NCBI GenBank assembly: GCA_022822245.1
Contig: JAJECB010000206.1
Span: forward strand, 1-26,390
From: Gammaproteobacteria bacterium
Lineage (GTDB): Bacteria > Pseudomonadota > Gammaproteobacteria > HK1
Length of the DNA: 26,390 nt
Direction of reading: 5' to 3'
Part shown: positions 7,556 through 15,957 of the stretch, piece by piece
Numbering within the stretch: the first letter of the stretch is position 1
Layout: each line of letters opens with the position of its first letter
Notes under the pieces: model-generated
What the model saw: only the letters and a program-made list of their open reading frames with translations
What the model was told of the DNA's origin: nothing
The model's database searches: none
Translations under genes and position numbers: made by a program

Positions 7556-8575
7556 TCAGGCGCGGGCACGGCCCTCGTAGAGGTCGCGGCCCGCGACGAG
7601 GGCGCGGATCTTGGCGTCCGCAATCGACCGCTTGAGCATCCAGACGCCGCAGTCCGGGTGGATGTAGCGGACCCGGCCGGGTCCGACCACCCGTTCCGCC
7701 CGCTCGATGGCCCGCGCGACGTCGTCCGCGGTCTCGATATCGGTGCGCTTGATGTCGACGACCCCGATGCCCAACCCGATCTCCGGACGGATCTCCCGGA
7801 ACGCCTCGATCTCGTCCACCGGTCGGTGGGCGGTCTCCAGCACCACGTGGTCGGCGTGGATCGCGTTCAGGTAGTCGACGAGGCGGCGCCAGCTCCCCGA
7901 CTGGATGGTCTGCCCGCCGTAGTTGCCGAAGCAAAGGTGCACGGCCGGGGTTCCCGGCACTGCGTCCAGCACCCGGTTGATGCAGCGCGCCGCCCATTCC
8001 CATTCTTGCGGATACCCCGGCAGGTTTGCCTCGTCGATCTGGACGACGGCGGCCGGGCAGTGGGCGACCTGACCGGCGAGCACGTCCGCGATCGCCTCGG
8101 TCAGGCTCTCGGTGTCGGGGTAGTGCCGGTTGATCGTCGTCTTGGCCAGCATGTGCGGCCCGGTGACGGTGAACTTGAGCGGCCGGCCCGCGAGGGCGAG
8201 GGCCCGCCCGCACGCCCCCGGCAGATCCAGGGTCCCGGCCCCGACCGGCCCGTCGGCCACCGCCGGCGGCCGGCGGCGGAATCCCATGCCCGCCTGAGCC
8301 CGGAACGCCTGCAGCTCATCGAAGTCGATCTCCGTCCGCATCCCCGCCATGGGGCGGACGAAGTACTCGATCATGCCGTTGGTCTCGGGGTGGTTGATGT
8401 CGAACCGGTAGAGCTCGCCGTCGCAGACGAGATCGATCCCGGCCGCCTCCTGGGTGTGCAGCACCACGCGGGTCGCGTCGGTGAGGGCCTCCTCCGACGG
8501 GCTCGCGACGAGCCAGCCCGGCACCGGGTAGGAGCCCACTACGGTGGTGCGGATCCGCTCGCTCTCGTTTGCCAT
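7556..8575 (-). CDS. MetE-like (cobalamin-independent methionine synthase catalytic-domain) protein
   Basis: 339 residues, so only the C-terminal catalytic half of classical MetE (about 750). All four zinc ligands of that domain appear: H213 and C215 in VHLCFGN, E247 in VVLETAH, and C309 in HPDCGVW. TTVVGSYPVP at the N-terminus and QIDEANLP (about 179-186) are also family hallmarks. The zinc normally activates a thiol for alkyl transfer. ATG at 8573-8575 has GGGAGG (complement of 8581-8586) five bases upstream. It is the last gene of a five-gene catabolic operon rather than a methionine locus, so it may demethylate or alkyl-transfer an intermediate. Epoxyalkane:coenzyme M transferase is a known homologous alternative. 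The true acceptor and donor are unknown. Confidence 0.87.
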   Translation of the reverse strand: MANESERIRTTVVGSYPVPGWLVASPSEEALTDATRVVLHTQEAAGIDLVCDGELYRFDINHPETNGMIEYFVRPMAGMRTEIDFDELQAFRAQAGMGFRRRPPAVADGPVGAGTLDLPGACGRALALAGRPLKFTVTGPHMLAKTTINRHYPDTESLTEAIADVLAGQVAHCPAAVVQIDEANLPGYPQEWEWAARCINRVLDAVPGTPAVHLCFGNYGGQTIQSGSWRRLVDYLNAIHADHVVLETAHRPVDEIEAFREIRPEIGLGIGVVDIKRTDIETADDVARAIERAERVVGPGRVRYIHPDCGVWMLKRSIADAKIRALVAGRDLYEGRARA

Positions 8576-8627
8576 GACGGCCTCCCGCCTCGGTGTCCGA
8601 AGTTCGAGGGTTGCCGAACCGTTTCGG

Positions 8628-9548
8628 TCAGGTGTAGTTGAGGCGAAGGCCGGGGCGCGGCCATTCGAACGAGACGAGCTGACCGGTGCCGCTCAGGGTG
8701 GCCCACGCGGTGCGCAGATCGGGACCGCCGAAGCACACGTTGGTGGTGACGGGGTCGGGGAGGGGGACGTGCTCGACGGAGCTCCCGTCCGGCGCGGCGA
8801 CGGTGATCCCGCCCCGGTGGAGGGTCGCGACGCACACGTTGCCGGCGCCGTCCACCGCCATCGAGTCGAACTCCACGTAGCCCCCCGGCGCCGCGACGAG
8901 CCGGCCCCGGCAAAGGGTCCCGGCCGCACGGTCGAGGCGCGCGACCCCGGGCTCTGGCAGCTCCCACGCCCAGATCCGTCCCGGGATCGTTTCCGCGACG
9001 TAGAGGGTCCCCCCGTCCGGCGAGAGTCCGATCCCGTTCGGGGTGAAGAGGCCCCGGATCACCTCGCGACACTCGCTTCCGTCCGCCCTCGCGTAGTGCA
9101 CGAACCCGCGGTCCATGTCGCCCGGCCGCATCTTGCCGAAGTCGGTGAACCAGAAGCCGCCGTGCGCGTCGAAGACGATGTCGTTGGGGCCGCGCAGGGG
9201 CCCTCGATCCGACTCCCGGTAGAGCACCTCCACCTCGCCGGTCTCAAGGTCGACGGCCTCGATCCGCCCACCCTGGTACTCCGGCCCCTGCAGGCCCGGG
9301 ACGGGCTGCCCGCCCCGCTCGTGCCACTCGAACCCGCCGTTGTTGCAGACATAGCAGCGGCCGTCCGGGCCGAGGGCCATTCCGTTGGGGCCGCCGCCGG
9401 TCTCCGCGACCACCCCCACCGTGCCGTCCGGAAGCACCCGGGAGACGGTGCCGCGGGCGATTTCGACGACGAGCACCGAGCCGTCGGAGAGGGCGATCGG
9501 GCCCTCGGGAAACCGGAGGCCGGTGGCGACCACGGTGACTTTGCTCAT
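8628..9548 (-). CDS. SMP-30/gluconolactonase/LRE family hydrolase
   Basis: A 306-residue six-bladed beta-propeller, metal-dependent lactonase type. The metal site is recognisable as E15 (RFPEGPIA), N122 (RGPNDIVF), N171 (TPNGIGLSPD) and D228 (EFDSMAVD). Repeated PDG/GNVCV blades fill the length. Family members open sugar or other lactones, and no signal peptide is seen, so it is likely cytoplasmic. Its ATG overlaps the stop of the upstream HAD gene by four bases (ATGA, 9545-9548), a translational-coupling arrangement, and AGGAGG (complement of 9559-9564) precedes it. In this operon it could hydrolyse a lactone formed from a hydroxy acid; that role is inferred from neighbours. Confidence 0.9.
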   Translation of the reverse strand: MSKVTVVATGLRFPEGPIALSDGSVLVVEIARGTVSRVLPDGTVGVVAETGGGPNGMALGPDGRCYVCNNGGFEWHERGGQPVPGLQGPEYQGGRIEAVDLETGEVEVLYRESDRGPLRGPNDIVFDAHGGFWFTDFGKMRPGDMDRGFVHYARADGSECREVIRGLFTPNGIGLSPDGGTLYVAETIPGRIWAWELPEPGVARLDRAAGTLCRGRLVAAPGGYVEFDSMAVDGAGNVCVATLHRGGITVAAPDGSSVEHVPLPDPVTTNVCFGGPDLRTAWATLSGTGQLVSFEWPRPGLRLNYT

Positions 9549-10225
9549 GTTCCTGGTTCCTCCTCCCCGGCCCCGGCGTCCGCGGCGGGCGGGTCGACGA
9601 GCTCGATCCCGACTTCCCGCCCCAGCTCGCGCAACGCCTCGTCGGGATTCGTCACCTTGATGGTGAGCATTCCGAGCCGGGCCGCCGCCTTGAGGTTCGC
9701 GCCGATGTCGTCGAGGAACGCGGCTTCGCCCGGCAGGACGCCGAGCGCCTCGCAGGCGAGCTCGTAGATGCGCGGATCGGGCTTGCGAAGGCCGGTGCGG
9801 CACGATTCGATGAACGCGTCGAACTCGCTCTCGAGGGCCTCGCGCTCGAGGTCCTTCTCCTCCATCAGCCAGTTGTTGGTGAGCGCGGCGGTCCTGATTC
9901 CGTGCGCGCGGAGCCGCCGGACCGCCTCCACCATCCGGGGCCGGACCACGACGTAGTCCGCCATCTCGAGCATCATCGCTGCCGTGGACACGGTGTAGCC
10001 GAGGTTCGCGATCTCCGAATCGAAGATCCGGCAGAACTCGTCGAGCAGCAGCTCCCCGCGCTCGAGGCGCTGCCATGCCCCGTCCGGGCGGGCCGCGTAG
10101 TTGCCGACGATGTCGGCGAAGAACCCTTCCGGAAGGTCGTTCCGGGCCTCGTAGTCCCGAATGAAGTCGAGCGGTGATTCCTGGATCACCCCTCCGACGT
10201 CGAAGATGACCGCCCTGATGTCCAT
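9545..10225 (-). CDS. HAD-like hydrolase of the ACAD10 N-terminal type
   Basis: 226 residues, haloacid dehalogenase superfamily, subfamily IA. Motif I is FDVGGVI (D9), where the second aspartate used as general acid by phosphatases is replaced by glycine, as in soluble epoxide hydrolase N-domains and ACAD10. Motif II is LTNN (T116), motif III K148 in GLRKPDP, motif IV FLDDIGANL (D172, D173). The region from FDAFIESC to the GMLTIKV strand strongly recalls the N-terminal HAD domain of human ACAD10. The next gene upstream encodes an ACAD10/11-like acyl-CoA dehydrogenase, so the domains of one animal protein occur here as neighbouring genes. The lost acid residue leaves phosphatase activity uncertain. 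The C-terminus is an Ala/Glu-rich tail. It overlaps the lactonase start by four bases. Confidence 0.9.
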   Translation of the reverse strand: MDIRAVIFDVGGVIQESPLDFIRDYEARNDLPEGFFADIVGNYAARPDGAWQRLERGELLLDEFCRIFDSEIANLGYTVSTAAMMLEMADYVVVRPRMVEAVRRLRAHGIRTAALTNNWLMEEKDLEREALESEFDAFIESCRTGLRKPDPRIYELACEALGVLPGEAAFLDDIGANLKAAARLGMLTIKVTNPDEALRELGREVGIELVDPPAADAGAGEEEPGT

Positions 10226-10287
10226 GGGATGTCCGGTCGGAATCCTGGCTGTCCGGGTCCGCTGTCGCTGCCGCTCCGCGCCGCCCG

Positions 10288-11490
10288 CTACCGGTTGCGG
10301 GCGAGCTCGCGCTTCGCGATCGCCTCCATGTGCACCTGGTCGGGGCCGTCCGCGAGGCGCAGGGTCCGGTTCGCGGCCCACCAGTGGGGGAGCAGGGTGT
10401 CCTGGCAGACCCCCATCCCCCCGTGGGCCTGGATCGCCCGGTCGAGCACCCGCTGGGTGACGTTCGGCGCTACCACCTTGATCTCCGCGATCTCGTTGCG
10501 CGCCTCCTTGTTGCCCACCTCGTCCATCTTGTGCGCCGCGTGGAGGGTGAGCAGCCGCGCCTGGTCGATCTCCATCCGGCTCTTCGCGATGTCCTCGCGC
10601 AGCGACCCCTTCTCGGCCAGGGTGGTGCCGAACGCGACCCGGCTCTTCGCGCGCTCGCACATGAGCTCGAGCGCCCGCTCCGCCACCCCGATGCAGCGCA
10701 TGCAGTGATGGATGCGGCCCGGGCCGAGCCGGCCCTGCGCGATCTCGAAGCCGCGGCCCTCCCCGAGGAGGAGGTTCGAGGCGGGCACCCGCACCTCTTC
10801 GAACTCGACCTCCCCGTGGCCGTGGGGGGCGTGATCGTAGCCGAACACGGAGAGCAGCCGGACCACCTTCACCCCCGGCGTGTCCCGCGGCACGAGGATC
10901 ATGGACTGCTGCCGGTGCCGGGGCGCCGAGGTATCGGTCTTGCCCATGAAGATGAGGATCCGGCAGCGGGGATCGCCGATCCCGGAGGTCCACCACTTGC
11001 GGCCGTTGATGACGTACTCGTCGCCGTCGCGGGTGATGGTCGAGCAGATGTTGGTCGCGTCGGAGGAGGCGACGGCGGGCTCGGTCATCGCGAAGGAGGA
11101 TCGGATCTCGCCCGCAAGGAGCGGCTCGAGCCACTCGCGGCGGTGCTCGTCGGTGCCGTAGCGCACGAGCACCTCCATGTTGCCGGTGTCCGGGGCGGAG
11201 CAGTTGAACGACTCCGGGCCCATCGGTGAGCGCCCCATCTGCTCGCACAGGTGCGCGTACTCGAAGTTCGTGAGCCCCGCCCCGAGCTCGCTCTCGGGCA
11301 GGAACAGGTTCCACAGGCCCCGCTCGCGCGCGACGGCCTTCACCTCTTCGAGCACCGGGACCGCCTGCCAGCGGTCCCCGGAGTCGATCTCCTCGTGGAA
11401 GCGGGCCTCGTTCGGATAGACGTGCTCGTCCATGAACGCCATGACCTGGTCGAGCAGCTCGCGCGCACGATCGGAAAGGGGAAGGAACAT
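10288..11490 (-). CDS. Acyl-CoA dehydrogenase, ACAD10/ACAD11-type
   Basis: A 400-residue FAD enzyme of normal family length. The signature [15 protein letters not shown] (133-147), [11 protein letters not shown] and [10 protein letters not shown] (356-365) are clear. At the catalytic-base position the sequence is [11 protein letters not shown]381 stands where medium-chain dehydrogenase has Glu in YEG. The ADGPD motif is shared with ACAD10/11. Those enzymes act on 4-hydroxyacyl-CoA through a phosphorylated intermediate made by a kinase domain, but no such kinase gene is in this window. ATG at 11488-11490 has GAGGT (complement of 11498-11502) seven bases upstream. It is 62 bases from the HAD gene and 89 from the MDR gene, both with repeat-like spacers. 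Substrate class (hydroxyacyl-CoA) is inferred. Confidence 0.92.
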   Translation of the reverse strand: MFLPLSDRARELLDQVMAFMDEHVYPNEARFHEEIDSGDRWQAVPVLEEVKAVARERGLWNLFLPESELGAGLTNFEYAHLCEQMGRSPMGPESFNCSAPDTGNMEVLVRYGTDEHRREWLEPLLAGEIRSSFAMTEPAVASSDATNICSTITRDGDEYVINGRKWWTSGIGDPRCRILIFMGKTDTSAPRHRQQSMILVPRDTPGVKVVRLLSVFGYDHAPHGHGEVEFEEVRVPASNLLLGEGRGFEIAQGRLGPGRIHHCMRCIGVAERALELMCERAKSRVAFGTTLAEKGSLREDIAKSRMEIDQARLLTLHAAHKMDEVGNKEARNEIAEIKVVAPNVTQRVLDRAIQAHGGMGVCQDTLLPHWWAANRTLRLADGPDQVHMEAIAKRELARNR

Positions 11491-11504
11491 CTGCGATACC
11501 TCGT

Positions 11505-11540
11505 CTGGTCCTGATCCTGGTTCTGATCCCGGCTCTGGTC
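11505..11540. repeat. Six imperfect hexanucleotide repeats in intergenic spacer
   Basis: Six consecutive 6-base units follow the pattern CTGRTY with one CCGGCT variant, giving a partial 12-base periodicity. They lie between the acyl-CoA dehydrogenase start and the MDR stop. The gap at 10226-10287 has weaker similar texture. Likely slipped-strand expansion; function not evident. Confidence 0.65.
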
Positions 11541-11579
11541 CTTGGCGATGCGGCCCGTCTTCGCCCGTCGCCGCCCGGT

Positions 11580-12602
11580 TCAGTCGTCCATCACGACGAC
11601 GCACTTGCCGACGACCCGCCGCTCCGCCACCGCCCGGAGCGCGTCGATGCCCTCGTCGAGGCGGAAGCGGTGCGAGATATGGGGCCGGAGGCGCCCGTCC
11701 GCGTGCCACCCGAACAGCGTATCGAAGTTCCGGGCGCTGCGGACGGGGGATTCCCGGGTGAAGCGCCCCCAGAACACGCCGACGAGCGAGCTGCCCTTGA
11801 GGAGCAGGAGGTTGGTACGAGCCTGGGGAAGGTTGGCGCCGTCCGCCGCGAAACCCACGACGAGGATCCGGCCCTCCCACGCGATGCACCGGAGCGCCTG
11901 CTGGAACGTCTCGCCGCCGATCGGGTCGTAGATGACGTCCGCGCCGCGCCCCCCGGTGAGGCGGTTGACCCGGTCCTTGAACGGCTCCTCGCCCGAGGCG
12001 TAGTTCACGGTGTCGCGCACGTCGTAGATTGCGCGCACCGTCTCGAGCTTCGCGTCGTTCCCGCCGGCCGCGATCGCGTGGGCGCCGAGGTTGCGGGCGA
12101 TATCGAGGGCGGCGGTGCCGACCCCGCCGGTCGCGCCGAGCACGAGCAGCGTCTCGCCGGGGGATATGCGGCCGCGGTCGACGAGGGCGTGATAGCTCGT
12201 TCCGTAGGTGAGGGTAAAGGCGGCGCCGGTCGCGTAGTCCATCGAGTCCGGAAGCGGGACGCAGCGCGCCGCGTCGGCCAGCGTCTCCTCCTGGAACCCG
12301 CGCGAGCCGATCATCGCGATCACCCGGTCCCCCTCGCGGACCCCGCTCGCGGCACCGGATCCGACCCCGGATCCAACCCCGGGCCCGACCGCGATGACGT
12401 CTCCCGCCACCTCCGCTCCCGGCGAGAACGGAAGGGTGGGGCGCTCCTGGTACTTGTTCTCGATGAGCAGGAGATCGGGGAAGTTGACCCCGCACGCGCG
12501 CACCCGAAGGAGCACCTGGCCTTCCCCGGGCTCGGGCCGCGGGATGTCCTCGAGGACGAGCGACTCGGGCGGGCCGTACTGCTTGCAGAGGAGCGCTTTC
12601 AT
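11580..12602 (-). CDS. NADPH:quinone oxidoreductase-like zinc-free MDR protein
   Basis: A 340-residue medium-chain dehydrogenase/reductase. The N-terminal catalytic fold shows [13 protein letters not shown] (35-47) with no catalytic-zinc cysteines, and the nucleotide-binding Rossmann segment is [11 protein letters not shown] (155-165). This is the quinone oxidoreductase/enoyl reductase branch, which reduces enones or enoyl-CoA with NADPH. Residues about 73-88 are an unusual Gly/Ser/Val insert ([14 protein letters not shown]) encoded by 12-base tandem repeats, in the surface turn before REGDRV. ATG at 12600-12602 lacks a strong ribosome site; the nearest GGAG is 14 bases upstream. It is first in the five-gene operon and follows a plausible promoter. 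It may reduce an unsaturated acyl intermediate before or after the dehydrogenase; that order is inference. Confidence 0.9.
   Translation of the reverse strand: MKALLCKQYGPPESLVLEDIPRPEPGEGQVLLRVRACGVNFPDLLLIENKYQERPTLPFSPGAEVAGDVIAVGPGVGSGVGSGAASGVREGDRVIAMIGSRGFQEETLADAARCVPLPDSMDYATGAAFTLTYGTSYHALVDRGRISPGETLLVLGATGGVGTAALDIARNLGAHAIAAGGNDAKLETVRAIYDVRDTVNYASGEEPFKDRVNRLTGGRGADVIYDPIGGETFQQALRCIAWEGRILVVGFAADGANLPQARTNLLLLKGSSLVGVFWGRFTRESPVRSARNFDTLFGWHADGRLRPHISHRFRLDEGIDALRAVAERRVVGKCVVVMDD
12355..12390. repeat. Three 12-base in-frame tandem repeats inside the MDR gene
   Basis: Units CCGGATCCGACC, CCGGATCCAACC and CCGGGCCCGACC follow without gaps. Each unit adds four codons on the minus strand, giving [12 protein letters not shown]. 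The copy number can change without breaking the frame, and the segment falls in a loop where length change is tolerable. Confidence 0.85.
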
Positions 12603-12660
12603 GGTGGCCGAGGAGTCTCCGTTGGAATCTCCGGATGGAGCCCGTCCGGGGGGCCGGCGG

Positions 12661-12690
12661 AATTTACGCGATCTCGCCGGGTGGGGCCAA
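12661..12690 (-). promoter_or_regulatory. Possible promoter for the 7556-12602 operon
   Basis: Read on the minus strand, TTGGCC (complement of 12685-12690) and TAAATT (complement of 12661-12666) are separated by 18 bases. Each matches the sigma70 consensus at four of six positions. The AATTTA patch is one of the few AT-rich spots in the region, and it lies about 60 bases before the MDR start. Confidence 0.35.
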
Positions 12691-12738
12691 CCGGGGCCGG
12701 AGGCGCCCGCCGTGGTCGCCGCCGCCCCCGCCGTCGCC

Positions 12739-13398
12739 TCAGTCGGCGGCGCGAAGCCCCCGTCGGGCGCAGGCGATCCGCTGCACCACGGTAACCGCGG
12801 TGAGGAGCGCCACCACCCGGATGGCTTCCGGAAGCAGTCCGGACAGGAGACCGAGGGCGACGAGGATCACCCGCTCCGCGCGGGTCGCGATCCCGACCCG
12901 GCACTCCGCTCCCAGCCCCTCCGCACGGGCGCGGACGTAGCTCACCAGAAACGAGCCGAGGAGGGCGAGAACGACGATGCTCGCGTCGAGCGCCGACCCT
13001 TCGGCCGCGAAGCGGTAGGCGATGGCGGCGAAGACCACCCCCTCCGAGGCGCGGTCCAGGGTGGAGTCGAGGAAGGCGCCGAACCGGGTCGGCTTCCCGC
13101 CCGCCCGGGCGACGACCCCGTCGAGGAGGTCCAGCATCCCGGCGAAGAGATAGAGGGCGCCGGCCGGCACGAGATGGCCGGCGACGACGAGGGCCGCCGC
13201 CCCCACGTTGATGAGGAACCCCGCGACCGAGACCTGGTCGGCGCTCGCGCCGATCCGGTCCAGCAATGCCGCCACCGGGGAAAGCGCCTTCTCGAGGCGG
13301 TGCTGGAGCGCTTGCCGGATCTGCTCCATCCCGGGCACCGGCCGCCCCTGGCCGCTGCCCGGCCCCTCTTCGTCAATTCGGTGCGGCCAGAACGCCAT
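12739..13398 (-). CDS. CDP-alcohol phosphatidyltransferase family protein
   Basis: A 219-residue integral membrane enzyme that would transfer a phosphatidyl group from CDP-diacylglycerol to an alcohol acceptor in phospholipid synthesis. The complete family motif DxxDGxxARx8GxxxDxxxD is present: D90, D93, G94, A97, R98, G107, D111, D115. About five to six hydrophobic helices surround it (for example VAGFLINVGAAALVVAGHL, 58-76). ATG at 13396-13398 has GGGAG (complement of 13405-13409) six bases upstream. A shorter start at M24 is possible, because the first 23 residues are hydrophilic and Gly/Pro-rich. The acceptor (inositol phosphate, glycerol phosphate, serine or other) cannot be assigned. 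It stands alone, 136 bases from the catabolic operon downstream. Confidence 0.92.
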   Translation of the reverse strand: MAFWPHRIDEEGPGSGQGRPVPGMEQIRQALQHRLEKALSPVAALLDRIGASADQVSVAGFLINVGAAALVVAGHLVPAGALYLFAGMLDLLDGVVARAGGKPTRFGAFLDSTLDRASEGVVFAAIAYRFAAEGSALDASIVVLALLGSFLVSYVRARAEGLGAECRVGIATRAERVILVALGLLSGLLPEAIRVVALLTAVTVVQRIACARRGLRAAD

Positions 13399-13597
13399 GG
13401 CCGGCTCCCAACCTCACTTCACGAGGTCCCGTATCGCGATCATGCTGATCCGGGAAGCCGAGGGCAACCGTTCGGACCCCCGTCCGCCCGCGCGACGAAA
13501 GTCGGTGAGATATGCGGGCTATCCTCGGCCCCCCCGCCACCGGAGGGGCGACCCGGTCCGGTTGCCCGGAGCGGGGGAGCGGTCGGTCAGCCGGGGG

Positions 13598-15730
13598 TCA
13601 GGCCACCTTCCGCGTTGCGGGGGAATGCGGATCGGGGCCGTACCCTTCGACCCCATGCTCGGCGAACGCGCGGCGCATCGCGGCCTTCAGGCGTTCGCGC
13701 ACCGCATCCGCATCGGCCAGCACTTCGTCCAGCCGACCGTACCCGGCGCGGGGAAGGTCGGGTACCGCCTCCTCGATGATCCGCCGGCGCACTGCTTGCC
13801 GGAGCGCCTTCGGAAGCTCGAAGAGACCCCGGTTGAGGGCCTGCATGATGGAGTCGTCGAAGACCCGTTCCCAGGCGACCCGCTCGGGGCCGAAGTCGAA
13901 ATCGGTCCCGACGTTCGGCCGGACCCGGCTCGTTCGCGCCCCTCGGGTCGCCTCTTCGTCGACTCTCAGCGCATCCGTGACGACGACCCCGTAGTCTCGG
14001 AGGGCGCCGTCGCGCGAGACGAAGCCGAGCTCCACGTCGCGCCGCACCGCCTCCGGGTCGCGCTCGAAGGGGTCCCCGAAGCCGGAGCCTCCCGGCGTGA
14101 GCATGGTCACCGTCTCGCCGCGGTCGAGGGTGAGCGAGCTCTCGTTCCCGAGCGGGCGCTCCCCGGGCCGGCCCCGGTTCACGATCACCTCCGTCGGTTG
14201 GCCGTGCCGCCCTCCCTGCACTCCCCACGGAGGAAAACGGATGCGATCGAGGCCGCCGATGACCAGGGTGGTGCGGTCCCGGAGGGCCTCGACGGTGAGC
14301 ACCTGCCCCGCGCCGCCCCGCGACCGGCCCGGCCCCCCCGAGTCCGGGCGCACGTCGTAGTCCCGGAACGCGACCCCGCACTTCGCCTCCACCACCTCGA
14401 GGGGATGGTTGTGCATGGTGTTCATGGTGACGTCGCGGACGTCGACCCCGTCGCTCCCGCGGAAGGCGCTCATGCCGCCCCGCGCCAACTGGGCGAAGAT
14501 CACCTCCCGCTGGCCGTCGGCCGGGTTCGTCTCCTCGACCACGATGGTGAAGCTCGCTCCCGCCGTCGCGCCCGCCATCTTGTCCGGTGCCGCCTTGAGC
14601 AGCACCCCGCTCACCGCGTCGTTGAACCCCGTGGCGGTCGAGAACCGCACCGCGCACGCATCGGGGAACTCGGCGTTGAGGACCGTTCCCGCGGGGCTCG
14701 TCATGCTGAGCGGGCGAAACGTGCCCGCGTTGAGCGGGATGGTCCGATCGTGGGTGCAGATGAACGTCATGATCCGACGGGTCAGCATGTTGTGGAGCTT
14801 GCCGGCGGTCGGGATGTTGTAGGAGGCCTCCACCTGGGGATCGGTGCCGGTCACGTCGAAGTGGACCCGGCCGTCGTCCACGGTCGCCCGGAGACGCATC
14901 CGGATGGGGATCGCGGAGACCACGTCGTCGTCGAGATAGTCCCAGAAGTCGTAGGTACCGTCCGGGAGCAGGCGGAGCACGTCGCGCGCCTTGTCGGCCG
15001 CATAATCCTTGAGCGCGGCCTGGCTCGCGACGAAGGTCTCGACACCGTACCGATCGATGGTGTCCCGCACCCGGAGCCCGCCGACCTCGAGCGCCCCCAG
15101 CATGGCCTTGAGGTCGGCCATGTTGGTCTCCGGCAGCCGGCAGTTCGCCTTGAACAGGTGGATGAAGTCCTCGTTGAGCACGCCCTTTCGCATGAGCTTC
15201 ATGGGCGGGATGCGGAATCCCTCCTGGAAGATGTCGGCCGTGTGGGGCGACATGCTTCCGGGAAACCTTCCGCCGACGTCCATGTAGTGGATGAAGCCCC
15301 AGCCGTAGCCGACGAGCCGCGGGCCGTGAAAATAGGGCCGGATGACGTGGAGATCGGGAAGGTGGGTCGCCATCGCGTCGGAGGTATAGGGGTCGTTGGT
15401 GACGATCGCGTCGCCGGGCTCCAGGGTGCCCATCGCCTCGAGGGTGTACGCGGCCGGCACGTTGACCGACGTGGTCTTGTTCTCGGGCGCCCATCCGAAG
15501 ATCTCGCCCTCCAGATCGATGAGGCCCACCGCGAAGTCGGCTGCCTCGTTGACGAACACCGACCGGCAGGTGCGAAGCAGGGTGAGGCAGATCTCGTCCG
15601 CGATCGCCTCCACCTTGTGCCGCATGATCTCGAGCAGAACCGGGTCGAGCGCGGCCGGCCGGCCGGCCGCCGCTTCGCCGCCCCCCCGCGAAGGGCTTCC
15701 GTTCGACGGTTTCGTTCCCCTGTCGAGCAT
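13598..15730 (-). CDS. hyuB: Hydantoinase B/oxoprolinase family protein
   Basis: A 710-residue cytoplasmic subunit of the HyuA/HyuB (N-methylhydantoinase, 5-oxoprolinase, acetone carboxylase-related) ATP-dependent systems. It covers the full family length: the opening DPVLLEIMRHKVEAIADE, then TNDPYTSDAMATHLPDL, DVGGRFPGS, FIHLFKANCRLPETNMADLK, and the near-C-terminal LTPGGSGFGDPFERDPE. A Ser/Gly/Ala-rich N-terminal stretch of about 25 residues precedes the family domain. ATG at 15728-15730 is chosen over an upstream start at 15769 because AGGAG (complement of 15736-15740) lies five bases before it. HyuB gives the amidohydrolase or carboxylase chemistry after HyuA phosphorylates the substrate; the substrate is not deducible. 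Its HyuA partner is divergent rather than co-operonic, which is unusual. Confidence 0.93.
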   Translation of the reverse strand: MLDRGTKPSNGSPSRGGGEAAAGRPAALDPVLLEIMRHKVEAIADEICLTLLRTCRSVFVNEAADFAVGLIDLEGEIFGWAPENKTTSVNVPAAYTLEAMGTLEPGDAIVTNDPYTSDAMATHLPDLHVIRPYFHGPRLVGYGWGFIHYMDVGGRFPGSMSPHTADIFQEGFRIPPMKLMRKGVLNEDFIHLFKANCRLPETNMADLKAMLGALEVGGLRVRDTIDRYGVETFVASQAALKDYAADKARDVLRLLPDGTYDFWDYLDDDVVSAIPIRMRLRATVDDGRVHFDVTGTDPQVEASYNIPTAGKLHNMLTRRIMTFICTHDRTIPLNAGTFRPLSMTSPAGTVLNAEFPDACAVRFSTATGFNDAVSGVLLKAAPDKMAGATAGASFTIVVEETNPADGQREVIFAQLARGGMSAFRGSDGVDVRDVTMNTMHNHPLEVVEAKCGVAFRDYDVRPDSGGPGRSRGGAGQVLTVEALRDRTTLVIGGLDRIRFPPWGVQGGRHGQPTEVIVNRGRPGERPLGNESSLTLDRGETVTMLTPGGSGFGDPFERDPEAVRRDVELGFVSRDGALRDYGVVVTDALRVDEEATRGARTSRVRPNVGTDFDFGPERVAWERVFDDSIMQALNRGLFELPKALRQAVRRRIIEEAVPDLPRAGYGRLDEVLADADAVRERLKAAMRRAFAEHGVEGYGPDPHSPATRKVA

Positions 15731-15957
15731 CGGAACTCCTCGTGATCGCGGCCGCGGCTGCGCGCGCATCGTCGCCCGGCCGGCCGGTTAGAGCCTCGTC
15801 TGCACAAGATGGTACCTTGACAGATGCGCGACCGCGCACTTGTCGACGGTGGAACGCCGTCCCTCCGGATGGCGGCAACGCGGCGGACCGGAACGGGTCC
15901 GCGGCCCCCGGAATGCGCTCATGCCGCTCGTCGGCGGAATGGAAGGGAGTGGATCGC
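15731..15957. promoter_or_regulatory. Divergent control region between hyuB and hyuA
   Basis: This 227-base stretch separates the two divergent starts and has no convincing ORF of its own. It contains an AT-richer island at about 15801-15822 with TTGACA (15817-15822), a perfect -35 for the plus strand but without a good -10 at 16-18 bases. An overlapping small inverted repeat CAAG-N7-CTTG (15805-15819) could be an operator. Both ends carry ribosome sites. Confidence 0.35.

Noticed and set aside
13208..15745. An 845-codon plus-strand open frame
   Set aside because: It is opposite hyuB, which has complete family motifs and a ribosome site. The translation shows only biased composition.
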